Assembly: GCF_963675815.1 (NCBI RefSeq)
Contig: NZ_OY776574.1
Coordinates: forward strand, 1,544,001-1,608,000
Source of the DNA: an uncultured Desulfuromusa sp.
GTDB lineage: Bacteria > Desulfobacterota > Desulfuromonadia > Desulfuromonadales > Geopsychrobacteraceae
Length of the DNA stretch: 64,000 bases
Reading direction: 5' to 3'
Positions 52,051-61,084 of the stretch are shown here, piece after piece (the first letter of the stretch is position 1; each line of letters starts with the position of its first letter). A program made the position numbers and the translations under genes. The notes beneath the pieces are model-generated. The model had not been told where the DNA came from and did no database searches. It saw only the letters and a list, made by a program, of their open reading frames with translations.

Positions 52051-52079
52051 TTGACGGAATCTATCTAGTATATTATTCT
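52051..52079 (+). promoter_or_regulatory. Candidate intI promoter
   Basis: TTGACG (52051-52056), 17 bases, TATTCT (52074-52079). Good -35, moderate -10. Transcription would start near 52086, at the LexA box. Confidence 0.45.
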
Positions 52080-52089
52080 TAAAACTGTG

Positions 52090-52105
52090 CTGTGGGATAA
52101 TACAG
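52090..52105. promoter_or_regulatory. E. coli-type LexA box upstream of intI
   Basis: CTGT, 8 bases (GGGATAAT), ACAG: a full match to the CTGT-N8-ACAG core. It overlaps the expected start of intI transcription, as in other SOS-controlled integron integrases. 177 bp of leader follow before the ATG. Confidence 0.6.
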
Positions 52106-52282
52106 TGAATCCCCAGCGACCTGAAAAAAAGAACAAACGTGTGTGTCGGCACTATTGAAGATAGAAAATAAACAAAAGATTGTGGGAGGGGATTTGTTTT
52201 CTGCTGATTTATTTCGACGGGACCCCTCCAGAACGAACTTTCCAATAATACCTTCCCATTGATTGTGGAGCAAGAAAAATAA

Positions 52283-53668
52283 ATGACAAAAAAAGCTGAA
52301 CTGGTTGAACGGTTTTGGGATCGTTTTATTGCTCTAGTGCACAAAAGGGGAGTAAACAAGCCATTTGATCGCTGGTACGTGATCCGAGCGGAAGAATATA
52401 TTAAAGCTCACCCGGACAAGCGCCTTCAAGATCATGATCGCAATGATGTTGAAAGGTGGCTCATGGTGCTAGGCAGAGAAAATAGCCTTAAAAGTTGGCA
52501 ATTTCGACAGGCAGTCCATGCTATGCAGATTTTATTTTGTGAAATGGTTCAGCCTGTATGGGCTACTGATATTGACTGGGATCATTGGAAGGATGCCGCC
52601 AGAGATTTAGAACCAGATCATGCCACTATCGGGCGTGAGGGAACCAATCTTCCCCGCAGTAGCACAACCGCGTCTGCAACGGAACAGAGTACGTTGCAGG
52701 AAACACGGGAAAAACATTCACAACTGATGAAGAAGCTGATTGCCGGCTTGCGCATGGGGCACTATGCCTATCGCACTGAACAAAGCTATTCCGACTGGGT
52801 TTGCCGCTTTTTGGCTTATTTCCCCGGAAAAGATCCGCTGCAGATGGGAAATCGTGAAGTCTTTAGTTTCCTGGAGTATCTGGCTCTGCAACGCAAAGTT
52901 GCCAGCAGCACACAAAATCAGGCTCTTAATGCGTTAGTCTTTTTGTATGAGAAAGTTCTGGAGCAACCGCTAGGTGAGCTTGGCCCTTTTGCCCGGGCGA
53001 AACGTCCACGTCGCTTGCCGGTGGTCTTATCTCGTGATGAAGTTCGCCGTTTATTGGCTGAAATGGATGGTACTTTTGGCTTGATGGCACAACTGATGTA
53101 CGGTACCGGAATGCGATTGATGGAAGTCGTCCGGTTACGGGTCAAGGATATCGATTTTGACTATGGTCAAATCATTGTCCGCGATGGCAAGGGGCAAAAA
53201 GATCGGGTGGTCCCACTTCCTGAAAAAATTGCCGAAGCCCTTATAAATCATTTGGATCAAATTCACAAAATTCATGCAGAGGATCTGAGCCAGGGGGTTG
53301 GGAGGGTTTATCTGCCGGATGCGCTGCAAAGAAAATACCCTGCAGCCGCTCAAGAGTGGGGCTGGCAGTACGTTTTCCCCAGCTCACGGGTGTCGATTGA
53401 TCCCCGTAGTGGTGGAAAGCGACGTCATCATCTGCACGAAAATGGGTTGCAGAAAAAAATCAAAGTTTGTGCGGCAAAAGCGGGGATTGTTAAACAGGTG
53501 AACAGCCATGCGTTGCGGCATTCGTTTGCCACCCATGTTCTGGAAGCTGGTTATGATATTCGAACTGTTCAGGAATTACTGGGACATGCGGACGTTTCGA
53601 CAACCATGATCTATACTCATGTTCTGAATAAACCCGGACTGGGGGTTCGTTCGCCCCTTGATTATTAA
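52283..53668 (+). CDS. intI: Integron integrase IntI with N-terminal extension
   Basis: Tyrosine recombinase that inserts and excises gene cassettes at attI/attC. 461 residues, about 130 longer than typical IntI. The core has the Arg in GTGMRLMEVVRL, the HALRHSFATH box, the LGHADVSTTMIYTHV box with the nucleophile Tyr, and the IntI-specific insertion ALQRKYPAAAQEWGWQYVFP followed by HHLHENGLQKKIKVCAAKAG. The N-terminal region (FWDRFIALVHKRGVNKPFDRWY... ) looks like a second core-binding domain. The ATG lies 12 bases after GGAG. Divergent from all seven cassettes. Confidence 0.95.
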   Translation: MTKKAELVERFWDRFIALVHKRGVNKPFDRWYVIRAEEYIKAHPDKRLQDHDRNDVERWLMVLGRENSLKSWQFRQAVHAMQILFCEMVQPVWATDIDWDHWKDAARDLEPDHATIGREGTNLPRSSTTASATEQSTLQETREKHSQLMKKLIAGLRMGHYAYRTEQSYSDWVCRFLAYFPGKDPLQMGNREVFSFLEYLALQRKVASSTQNQALNALVFLYEKVLEQPLGELGPFARAKRPRRLPVVLSRDEVRRLLAEMDGTFGLMAQLMYGTGMRLMEVVRLRVKDIDFDYGQIIVRDGKGQKDRVVPLPEKIAEALINHLDQIHKIHAEDLSQGVGRVYLPDALQRKYPAAAQEWGWQYVFPSSRVSIDPRSGGKRRHHLHENGLQKKIKVCAAKAGIVKQVNSHALRHSFATHVLEAGYDIRTVQELLGHADVSTTMIYTHVLNKPGLGVRSPLDY

Positions 53669-53682
53669 GCAATAATCTATCT

Positions 53683-54081
53683 TTATGTCGGCGGGGTTGG
53701 GAATTGGTGGAATGCTTTGGCTTCATTGAGCCGTTCTTTGACAATATGCAAGACTTCTCTTGCAAACGCACATTCGCACCGGACAGCACAACGGGATAAT
53801 TGCCCTTTGTGCAGACAATATGCGGGACATTCATCGGAATCGGTTTTGTTTTCTTCATACATTTCTCCCGCATACAGATCCCGAAATTCTCCCATCATGA
53901 TGGTCATTGTTGACCGGCATGGCTCTATGTTATGGGTAAACAAGAACATTCCCTCTTCAAGATTTTTAAAACTGACCTGGTAGCCATTTAAATCCAGAGT
54001 TGGATCATCTAAAAATTCTTTTCTTGATGCCCATGTAAAGCCGCAACAAGGGCAGGTTTTAAAGCTATCGGCTGCGTTCAT
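53683..54081 (-). CDS. Hypothetical Cys-rich protein
   Basis: 132 residues, unrecognised. An N-terminal CPCCGFTWASRKEFLDDPTL has a CxCC pair like a half zinc-ribbon, and the C-terminal third is rich in Cys (DECPAYCLHKGQLSRCAVRC). The middle holds FLFTHNIEPCRSTMTI. The Cys pattern suggests a metal site. Convergent with intI (14 bp apart), so it is probably the native gene marking the edge of the integron. Confidence 0.65.
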   Translation of the reverse strand: MNAADSFKTCPCCGFTWASRKEFLDDPTLDLNGYQVSFKNLEEGMFLFTHNIEPCRSTMTIMMGEFRDLYAGEMYEENKTDSDECPAYCLHKGQLSRCAVRCECAFAREVLHIVKERLNEAKAFHQFPTPPT

Positions 54082-54338
54082 ACTGTTTCCCTGTCAGTCG
54101 TTATCTATGTCAGGTCTGGCAACGGTGGACGATTGCGCCTCTCTTCGGATTTCGTCCATTCCAATTTTTCCGGCAATGTCTTATAACCATACCTTATGAC
54201 TGTTCAATTTTGCAAAACTGATCGAACTCTTGCCCTCTTCCCGTCGATTTTTTTGTGATGAGATGCAAAGGCCGACAACTTCCCGGAGAACAGCACTGAA
54301 ATGCTACTATTGATGTTCAGCAGAAACTACGACCTGTT
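54082..54338. other. Upstream region of mfd
   Basis: 257-bp spacer between the divergent Cys-rich gene and mfd. No clear operator or RNA gene seen. Confidence 0.4.
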
Positions 54339-57300
54339 ATGAATGATGAAGCACAACACAACATCCGCAATGCCACAATCCACAGTTTTATTGATGGTGT
54401 CACCGCAAACCAGCAGCCAATTGAAGTCCTCGGCTTGCATGGCTCGGCAGACGCTTACCTGCTGTCACAGCTGATCAAAGCCGATACCGGTCTTCTGGTG
54501 ATTCTATGTGCAGAACTGGAAGCGGCACGTCAACTTGTGGCGGAACTGCAATTTTTTCACCCTGTTCCCAATGATATTGCTCTGTTTCCGCATTGGGAGC
54601 TGAATCCCTATGATCCGCTGACCCCGCATCCGGAACTGGAAGCGATTCGCATCACGACATTGGCAGCTCTGAATCTGGGGCAACTGAAAGCGCTGGTACT
54701 GCCGGTCCGTTCGTTGATGCAAAAGGTTATTCCCCGTCAGGTGCTGGATACGGTATCTCTGCATCTGTTGCTCGAAGAAGAATATGAACGCAAACAGTTA
54801 CTGAACGCGTTGACCCAACTGGGGTACGAGCCGGTTCCCCTGGTTGAAGAGCGGGGGAGTTTTGCCGTGCGTGGAGATATTATTGATCTTTTTCCACCGG
54901 ATGCAAAACAGCCGGTACGCCTTGATTTCTACGGGGATTTTATTGAAAAAATGCGCCCCTTTGATCCCGCCAGTCAACGCTCCGGTGATACAACTCTGAA
55001 AAGTCTGACCCTGATTCCTTCAAAGGAGATGATTCTTCACGGTCCGTTTCTGGAAACTCTCGGACAGAAGCTGAAAGATCGCTGCGACGAGCTGGCGATC
55101 CCACGCACTGATCGTGAAGCGATCATGACCGAATTGCGCGAGGGAATTCTGGCTCCGGGCCGGGCATTTCTGCTGCCGTTCAATTATCCCGAACTGGATC
55201 GGTTGGAACAATATCTTGATAATCCCCATCTGGTGATGGTTGATCCCCCCGCTATTGAGCAGGAGATTGACCTGTTTCACCGTGATATCCGTGACGGCGA
55301 AACGCGGATGCTGGAGCAGGGACTGCCTCATGCTCGTCGCCGGGATCTCTATCTGGAACCCGATGAGCTCCATTCCCTGCTGCATCACCCACGGCGAATT
55401 GAGCTATCCCGATTGCAGGTTATTCAGCTGGATGGTGAGAGGCAACGTTATCATTTCAATTGCCGGAGTAATGATTCCCTGCGTGCAAAACCTACGGCTG
55501 ATCAGGATGGTCTGGAACCTGTTCTTGAAAGGTTGCGACATAACAAGAAGAGCAGCGGCAAGACCTTGCTGGTTTGCAATCAATTGCGACAAGCCGAAAG
55601 ATTACGTGAGCTGCTTGAGGCGCATGGGCTGGACCTCGAGATAGAAACACCTTTGAGTGTCGCTGATGTGGATCCGACATCGCCCCAAATAACCATTGGT
55701 GAGCTGGGTCAAGGGTTTTATCTCCCCGATGAAAAACTCAATATTATCAGCGAAGAGGAAATTTTTGGCCGGCGTAGTCATCGGCAGAAAAAAACGGGTC
55801 GACAGCGGGCACGACAGCTGATGACCAGCCTGGCGGAATTAAAAAATGATGATTTTATTGTCCATACGGATCATGGCATCGGTCGCTACCTTGGATTGAC
55901 TCACCTGAAAACTGGTGCGCTGGAGGGTGACTTTCTAAACCTTCAATATGCCGGAAACGATAAACTGTATCTGCCGATTGAACGCATTGAAAAAGTCCAG
56001 AAGTATGTTGGCGGTGAAGGCTATACGCCCAAGCTGGACAAGATGGGCGGACAAGGCTGGGCGAAAGCTCATCTTAAGGCCCGGGCTGCGGTTGAAGAGC
56101 TGGCGCGACAGCTGCTGGAACTTTATGCCAAACGGGAGCTGCGCCAGGGCTTTGCCTATTCACCCCCGGATCAGTTGTTTCGAGAATTTGAAGCGACCTT
56201 TCCCCATGAGGAGACGATCGATCAGCAGCAGGCTATCGACGATATCCTTGCGGATATGCAATCAACCAAACCCATGGACCGGTTGATCTGCGGGGATGTC
56301 GGTTACGGAAAAACCGAGGTGGCTCTGCGCGCTGCAGTCAAGGCGGTTCTGGATGGCAAGCAGGTGGCGGTTCTGGTGCCGACCACGGTTCTGGCGAGTC
56401 AGCATTGGGAAAGTTTTCAGCAGCGGCTGGAGGATTTCCCTATCTGTGTCGCTATGGTGTCCCGCTTTCGGACCACGGCTGAGAATCGCCAAACCCTGGA
56501 GGCCGCGGCTGCAGGGAAAGTTGATATTCTTATCGGAACTCACCGGTTGTTGCAACGTGACGTCCGTTTCAAGGATCTCGGTTTATTGATTGTGGATGAG
56601 GAACAGCGCTTTGGTGTCAGCCACAAAGAAAAGCTGAAACAATTTCGTGCCGAAGTCGACATTCTCACTTTAAGTGCGACCCCGATTCCCAGAACGCTGC
56701 ATATGAGTATGACGGGCATGCGGGATTTATCGGTGATTGAAACCGCTCCCGTTGATCGTTTGGCTATTCGTACCTATGTGACCCGCTTTGATGACGAATT
56801 AATCCGTCAGGCGATCTTGCGAGAACTGCGTCGTGGCGGACAGGTTTACTTTGTCCACAATCGGGTGCAGACCATTGATGCCATGGCGGAACAGTTGCGC
56901 CAGTTGGTTCCGGAAGCGGCGGTTTCTGTTGGTCACGGGCAGATGGGAGAAAAGGAACTGGAGCAGGTGATGCTTGATTTCATTGCCGGTAAAAGCAATT
57001 TGCTGATTGCTTCCACGATCATCGAAAACGGTCTGGATATTCCCCGTGCCAACACTATCATTATCAATCGGGCTGATCGTTTTGGACTGTCGCAACTTTA
57101 TCAGTTGCGTGGCCGAGTCGGTCGCAGTGACCGTCGCGCTTATGCCTATCTGCTGATTCCGGGGGAAGCTGCTCTGACCAAGGATGCGCGGGAACGGCTG
57201 CGGGTCCTGCAGGAACTGACCGAGTTGGGCGCAGGATTTCGGATTGCCAGCCATGATCTGGAACTCCGTGGCGCTGGTGATCTGCTCGGCGGCAAGCAAT

Positions 57301-57827
57301 CGGGACCGATTGCCGCTATCGGCTTTGAACTCTATACTGAATTGCTCGAAGAGACCATTGACCGGCTGCGTGGTAAAGAGCGTGAAGAACGGATCGATCC
57401 TGAAATCCGCCTTGGCCTGTCAGCCTTTTTCCCGGAAAAATATCTTCCCGATCCGAATCAGAGATTACAGTTCTACCAGCGCATGGCCGGGGCCGCTGAC
57501 GATGAAGAAATCTTTGATCTGGTCGAAGAACTCCGGGATCGCTATGGTGAACCGCCAAAAGCCGGAGAGGTCCTGATTGCAACCATGCGTTTACGTATTC
57601 TGCTGAAGAAGCTCTGCGTTGAATTGCTGGAGTATGACAATAAACGCCTGAGCTTGTTGTTTCATTCCTCCACAAAGGTTTCACCTGATTTGATCCGCCA
57701 ACTGGTGACGGAACAGGCGGATAAATACCGTCTGGGAGCTGACTTCAAGCTGAGTATTGATCTGGGTCGATTGCCGCCCGGAGAGTTGCTCGTCAGGGTC
57801 AGAAAAGAATTGCAACTATTTTTCTGA
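54339..57827 (+). CDS. mfd: Transcription-repair coupling factor
   Basis: Removes stalled RNA polymerase and recruits UvrA to the lesion; 1162 residues, standard length. UvrB-like N-terminal region (about 1-350), RNA-polymerase-interacting domain (about 500-570, NDDFIVHTDHGIGRYLGLTH), superfamily II helicase with Walker A CGDVGYGKTEVALRAA (about 650) and LLIVDEEQRFGV (about 750), helicase-C VGHGQMGEKELEQVM and the RGRVGRSDRRAYAYL motif VI, then the TRCF C-terminal domain that controls UvrA binding. uvrA lies 3 kb downstream on the same strand. Confidence 0.95.
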   Translation: MNDEAQHNIRNATIHSFIDGVTANQQPIEVLGLHGSADAYLLSQLIKADTGLLVILCAELEAARQLVAELQFFHPVPNDIALFPHWELNPYDPLTPHPELEAIRITTLAALNLGQLKALVLPVRSLMQKVIPRQVLDTVSLHLLLEEEYERKQLLNALTQLGYEPVPLVEERGSFAVRGDIIDLFPPDAKQPVRLDFYGDFIEKMRPFDPASQRSGDTTLKSLTLIPSKEMILHGPFLETLGQKLKDRCDELAIPRTDREAIMTELREGILAPGRAFLLPFNYPELDRLEQYLDNPHLVMVDPPAIEQEIDLFHRDIRDGETRMLEQGLPHARRRDLYLEPDELHSLLHHPRRIELSRLQVIQLDGERQRYHFNCRSNDSLRAKPTADQDGLEPVLERLRHNKKSSGKTLLVCNQLRQAERLRELLEAHGLDLEIETPLSVADVDPTSPQITIGELGQGFYLPDEKLNIISEEEIFGRRSHRQKKTGRQRARQLMTSLAELKNDDFIVHTDHGIGRYLGLTHLKTGALEGDFLNLQYAGNDKLYLPIERIEKVQKYVGGEGYTPKLDKMGGQGWAKAHLKARAAVEELARQLLELYAKRELRQGFAYSPPDQLFREFEATFPHEETIDQQQAIDDILADMQSTKPMDRLICGDVGYGKTEVALRAAVKAVLDGKQVAVLVPTTVLASQHWESFQQRLEDFPICVAMVSRFRTTAENRQTLEAAAAGKVDILIGTHRLLQRDVRFKDLGLLIVDEEQRFGVSHKEKLKQFRAEVDILTLSATPIPRTLHMSMTGMRDLSVIETAPVDRLAIRTYVTRFDDELIRQAILRELRRGGQVYFVHNRVQTIDAMAEQLRQLVPEAAVSVGHGQMGEKELEQVMLDFIAGKSNLLIASTIIENGLDIPRANTIIINRADRFGLSQLYQLRGRVGRSDRRAYAYLLIPGEAALTKDARERLRVLQELTELGAGFRIASHDLELRGAGDLLGGKQSGPIAAIGFELYTELLEETIDRLRGKEREERIDPEIRLGLSAFFPEKYLPDPNQRLQFYQRMAGAADDEEIFDLVEELRDRYGEPPKAGEVLIATMRLRILLKKLCVELLEYDNKRLSLLFHSSTKVSPDLIRQLVTEQADKYRLGADFKLSIDLGRLPPGELLVRVRKELQLFF

Positions 57828-57884
57828 CTATGATAACGTCGTCAACGCGCAAAAAGACCGCTTTGCAGGGCCTGAGGCAATGAT

Positions 57885-58859
57885 TTGAACTGCTCGAAAT
57901 ATGGGGAAAAGAGTATCATTTTACTGAAACTAACCAGAGGGCTGATTTCTTTTTTTCTGCTGTTTCTTCTCTCATGTCAGCAACAGGAACAGCCACCTCA
58001 GGGGCCGCTGCTGGAAGTGGGGCAACGGCAATTAACCCTGCAACAATTCAATCGGGAATTGCAGAAGAGCTACTCTGATATTTCCGCCCTGACCGATGAG
58101 GAACAGCTGCAGTTTAAAAAGCAGCTTCTCAAAGAAATTATTGATCGGGAGTTGATCCTTGGAGAGGCGACCCGCCTGGATATTCAGATCACACCAGACG
58201 AGCTTGATGCGGCCATGGCTGAAGTCCGTGGCAGTTATAGTGAAGAGGAGTTTACAAAGGTTCTGGAACAAACAGGAAATACTCTGGAAACCTGGATTGC
58301 CGCCCTGAGACTGAGATTGTTGACAACCAAAGTTGCGACAGCAGCTCAAACGTCGCCGGTTCAGGTCAGTGACAGCGAATGCAAAAAATACTATCAAGAC
58401 CATCGGGAAGAGTTTAATCGACCTGTTGAAATACGTGCCCGGCAGATGCTTTTTAAAACCCGGGATGAAGCAAATAAAGTTCACAAGCTCCTCAAAGAGG
58501 GGGGCGATTTTGCCGCTCTGGCAAAAAAATACTCACAATCGCCGGATCGGGAGAATGGTGGTGCTCTGGGTTATTTTTCCGCCGGGCAGTTGCCTGCAGA
58601 GTTTGACGCAGTTCTGTTTAAACTTCCGGTACGTCAATTCAGCGATCCGGTTGAAAGTCCATATGGGTTTCATCTTTTTGTCGTTGAACGTAAACGCAAG
58701 GCCGGTCTTCGTCCCTATGCAGCAGTCAAGGATGAAATTGCAGAGCTCCTCTATCAGCAGAAAGAAGAAACCGCTTTTCATCTGTGGCTGGAAAACCTGC
58801 AGGAAACAACAGAAACTCATATCCACTGGGAACTGCTACAGCCACAATCGCTCCAATAA
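57885..58859 (+). CDS. Parvulin-type peptidyl-prolyl isomerase lipoprotein
   Basis: 324 residues. Signal with lipobox LLSC (Cys at about 31) implies a lipid-anchored periplasmic foldase. SurA_N-like helical region (about 40-160) and a rotamase domain (about 175-275: IRARQMLFKTRDEANKVHKL, FAALAKKYSQSPDRENGGALG, ...PYGFHLFVVERK). The TTG at 57885 is taken as start because GAGG lies eight bases upstream and no in-frame ATG precedes the lipobox. 57 bp after mfd. Confidence 0.85.
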   Translation: MNCSKYGEKSIILLKLTRGLISFFLLFLLSCQQQEQPPQGPLLEVGQRQLTLQQFNRELQKSYSDISALTDEEQLQFKKQLLKEIIDRELILGEATRLDIQITPDELDAAMAEVRGSYSEEEFTKVLEQTGNTLETWIAALRLRLLTTKVATAAQTSPVQVSDSECKKYYQDHREEFNRPVEIRARQMLFKTRDEANKVHKLLKEGGDFAALAKKYSQSPDRENGGALGYFSAGQLPAEFDAVLFKLPVRQFSDPVESPYGFHLFVVERKRKAGLRPYAAVKDEIAELLYQQKEETAFHLWLENLQETTETHIHWELLQPQSLQ

Positions 58860-58883
58860 GCTTTTTATTTCTAAGGATTCTAT

Positions 58884-59834
58884 ATGTTTATGAAACGTGT
58901 TCTGTTCTTTATCTTTATCTCTCTGTTTCTGATCATGTCTCCGGCAATGGCTAAAACCCTCAGTAAAGTTGCGGCTATCGTCAACGATGAAATCATCACG
59001 ACCTATCAGCTGGATAAAAACATTGAGACCGCTCTGGCCAGAAACCCAGACAAGAACCAGTTGACGGCTGAACAGTTTAAGGACATGAGAGCGCAGGTTC
59101 TTAACAAGATGGTTGATGACCGGTTGCTGAAACAGCGGATTAAAGAATTGGACCTTCAGGTCGCCGATACTGAATTGAATGGTGCTATTGAGGATGTGCA
59201 AATAAAGAACGGGTTGACTCGCGAAGAGCTGGAACAGGCTCTGACGTCGCAGGGGATGAGCTTTGCATCCTATCAACAGCAGATTAAAGATGAAATTCTA
59301 CGTTATAAACTGATGAGTCGTGAAGTGAACTACAAAGTTTTAGTCACCAGTCGAGAGGTGCGCTCCTATTATGACAATCATATTGATGAATACAAGGTCA
59401 TTCCAAAGATCAGGGTCAACCGCATCAGTTATGAAATGCCGGCGGACAACGAAGAACAGATAGCAGCATTACGTAAACAGATTGAAGTGACACGTGATCT
59501 CCTGTTGCAGGGTGAGGACTTTGACAAGGTCCTTGAAGGGCAGGGCCGCTCGGTCAGCGGCGGCGATATGGGAGAGCTGGTTGAAGCCGATCTTGCTGAG
59601 CCTCTGCAGCTTGCATTGGCAGATCTTGAGCCTGGAGAAGTCAGTCCTCCGCTTGAGCTGAACGGTCAATTGCATTTGTTTCAGGTGACTGCCAGAACCG
59701 GTGATGCGGAGGATCCGTTCTTGCGGGTTAAAGATGAGATTGAGGAAAAATTAAGGCAGGATAAGACCGATCGCCGCTTTAAGGAATGGCAGCAGGAATT
59801 ACGTGATAATGCCTATGTAGAAATCAAATCCTAG
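58884..59834 (+). CDS. SurA-like periplasmic peptidyl-prolyl isomerase
   Basis: 316 residues. Signal peptide (about 1-23, ends AMA), SurA_N domain (VAAIVNDEIITTYQLDKNIE, QVLNKMVDDRLLKQRIKELD) and a parvulin domain (about 175-285: IRVNRISYEMPADNEEQIAA, DFDKVLEGQGRSVSGGDMGE). Helps fold outer-membrane proteins in E. coli SurA; likely similar here. AAGGAT seven bases before the ATG. It follows the lipoprotein isomerase by 24 bp, forming an operon with mfd upstream. Confidence 0.9.
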   Translation: MFMKRVLFFIFISLFLIMSPAMAKTLSKVAAIVNDEIITTYQLDKNIETALARNPDKNQLTAEQFKDMRAQVLNKMVDDRLLKQRIKELDLQVADTELNGAIEDVQIKNGLTREELEQALTSQGMSFASYQQQIKDEILRYKLMSREVNYKVLVTSREVRSYYDNHIDEYKVIPKIRVNRISYEMPADNEEQIAALRKQIEVTRDLLLQGEDFDKVLEGQGRSVSGGDMGELVEADLAEPLQLALADLEPGEVSPPLELNGQLHLFQVTARTGDAEDPFLRVKDEIEEKLRQDKTDRRFKEWQQELRDNAYVEIKS

Positions 59835-59845
59835 TTTTTTTATGT

Positions 59846-59871
59846 CGTTCTCTGCGTGATGGCAGAGAACG
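59846..59871. terminator. Stem-loop after the surA-like gene
   Basis: CGTTCTCTGC, 6-base loop, GCAGAGAACG, 11 bp after the stop codon. A 10-bp stem; the T-run TTTTTTT lies before rather than after it on this strand. Confidence 0.6.
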
Positions 59872-60049
59872 GCATGCTTTGTAAATGACGGTCTCAGTTC
59901 AAAAAACTCTTTCCGGTTATTTTTCGTCACAACACCATTCAGCACCAAAGCTTGTTTCTCTGCTTCTGCTTCCGCTATACTGATCCATTACCCGGATTGA
60001 TGAGTTCATATTTCACAGATGGCAACCCCTTTTTGAAACGACAACGCCA

Positions 60050-61051
60050 ATGCAACCGATATTATTAACTATGGGCGATCCAACCGGAATTGGCCCTGAA
60101 ATTATTGTTAAATCTCTGTTGGATCAAGCATTTGAAAATCTCAGCCACCGGATTCAGATTGTCGGGGATGTCAATGTCCTCTGTCATGCCGGAAAAATAT
60201 TCGGCTGCGAAGGAACAGTTGAATCGCAGCAGGGGAATCTTTTTTCTCTCCGGTTTGGTGATAAAGAGCTGCTTGTCCACTCCTGCTCAGAGCTGGACAT
60301 AGATGCCGTTCATTATGGACAACCGGATGTTCATTGCGGCAAGGCCATGGCCGATTACGTTGAATATGCGATTGCAAAATGCCTTGATACTGAGGCTGCA
60401 GGCATTGTGACCGCTCCGATCAATAAGGCGGCAATCAATGCTGCAGGGTATCATTTTCCCGGGCACACCGAATTGTTAGCTGAACGCTGTGGCATTGACA
60501 AGGTGGTGATGATGCTGGCTGGTGAGCGGTTGAAGGTTTGTCTGGTGACCACCCATCTGGCTTATCGGGATGTTCCGGGCAGGTTGAGTTGCGACGAGAT
60601 TCTGGAGACTTTGCGGATCACCTCAAAGACACTCCAACAGCAGTTCGGGATTGCCAAACCACGTCTGGCGGTCCTGGCATTGAATCCCCATGCCAGTGAA
60701 GAAGGGATGTTTGGTGACGAAGAAGCGCGGATCATCGCCCCTGCCATCAAGGCCGCACAGGCAGAAGGCATGACTGCCGATGGTCCCCACAGTGCTGACA
60801 CCCTGTTTCATTTTGCTGTTCAAGGGGCTTATGACGCAGTGATTTGTATGTATCATGATCAGGGATTAATTCCGCTCAAACTCCTCCATTTTGATGATGG
60901 TGTTAACGTGACCCTGGGATTGCCGATTATCAGAACCAGTGTTGATCACGGTACCGCCTATGATCTGGCCGGGACAGGGACGGCGAACACGTCCAGTCTG
61001 GTGGCCGCCTTGCAGATGGCAGATCAGATGGCGGATAATCGAAAACTTTAA
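60050..61051 (+). CDS. pdxA: 4-hydroxythreonine-4-phosphate dehydrogenase
   Basis: NAD-dependent, metal-requiring step of pyridoxal-phosphate synthesis (DXP-dependent route). 333 residues, usual length. MGDPTGIGPEIIVKSL at the start, VTAPINKAAINAAGYHFPGHTELLAERCG (about 125-153), LNPHASEEGMFGDEE and CMYHDQGLIPLKLL carry the metal-binding His residues; the C-terminal RTSVDHGTAYDLAGTG is the family end. Starts after a weak leader; ATGCAACC chosen as the first in-frame ATG. Confidence 0.95.
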   Translation: MQPILLTMGDPTGIGPEIIVKSLLDQAFENLSHRIQIVGDVNVLCHAGKIFGCEGTVESQQGNLFSLRFGDKELLVHSCSELDIDAVHYGQPDVHCGKAMADYVEYAIAKCLDTEAAGIVTAPINKAAINAAGYHFPGHTELLAERCGIDKVVMMLAGERLKVCLVTTHLAYRDVPGRLSCDEILETLRITSKTLQQQFGIAKPRLAVLALNPHASEEGMFGDEEARIIAPAIKAAQAEGMTADGPHSADTLFHFAVQGAYDAVICMYHDQGLIPLKLLHFDDGVNVTLGLPIIRTSVDHGTAYDLAGTGTANTSSLVAALQMADQMADNRKL

Positions 61052-61084
61052 CGCAGAGACGGAGAGAGGCAGAGACCAGCCAAA

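Noticed and set aside
51973..52359. 128-codon minus-strand frame over attI and the start of intI
   Set aside because: It overlaps the integrase start and the attI site, has no motif, and reads through regulatory DNA.
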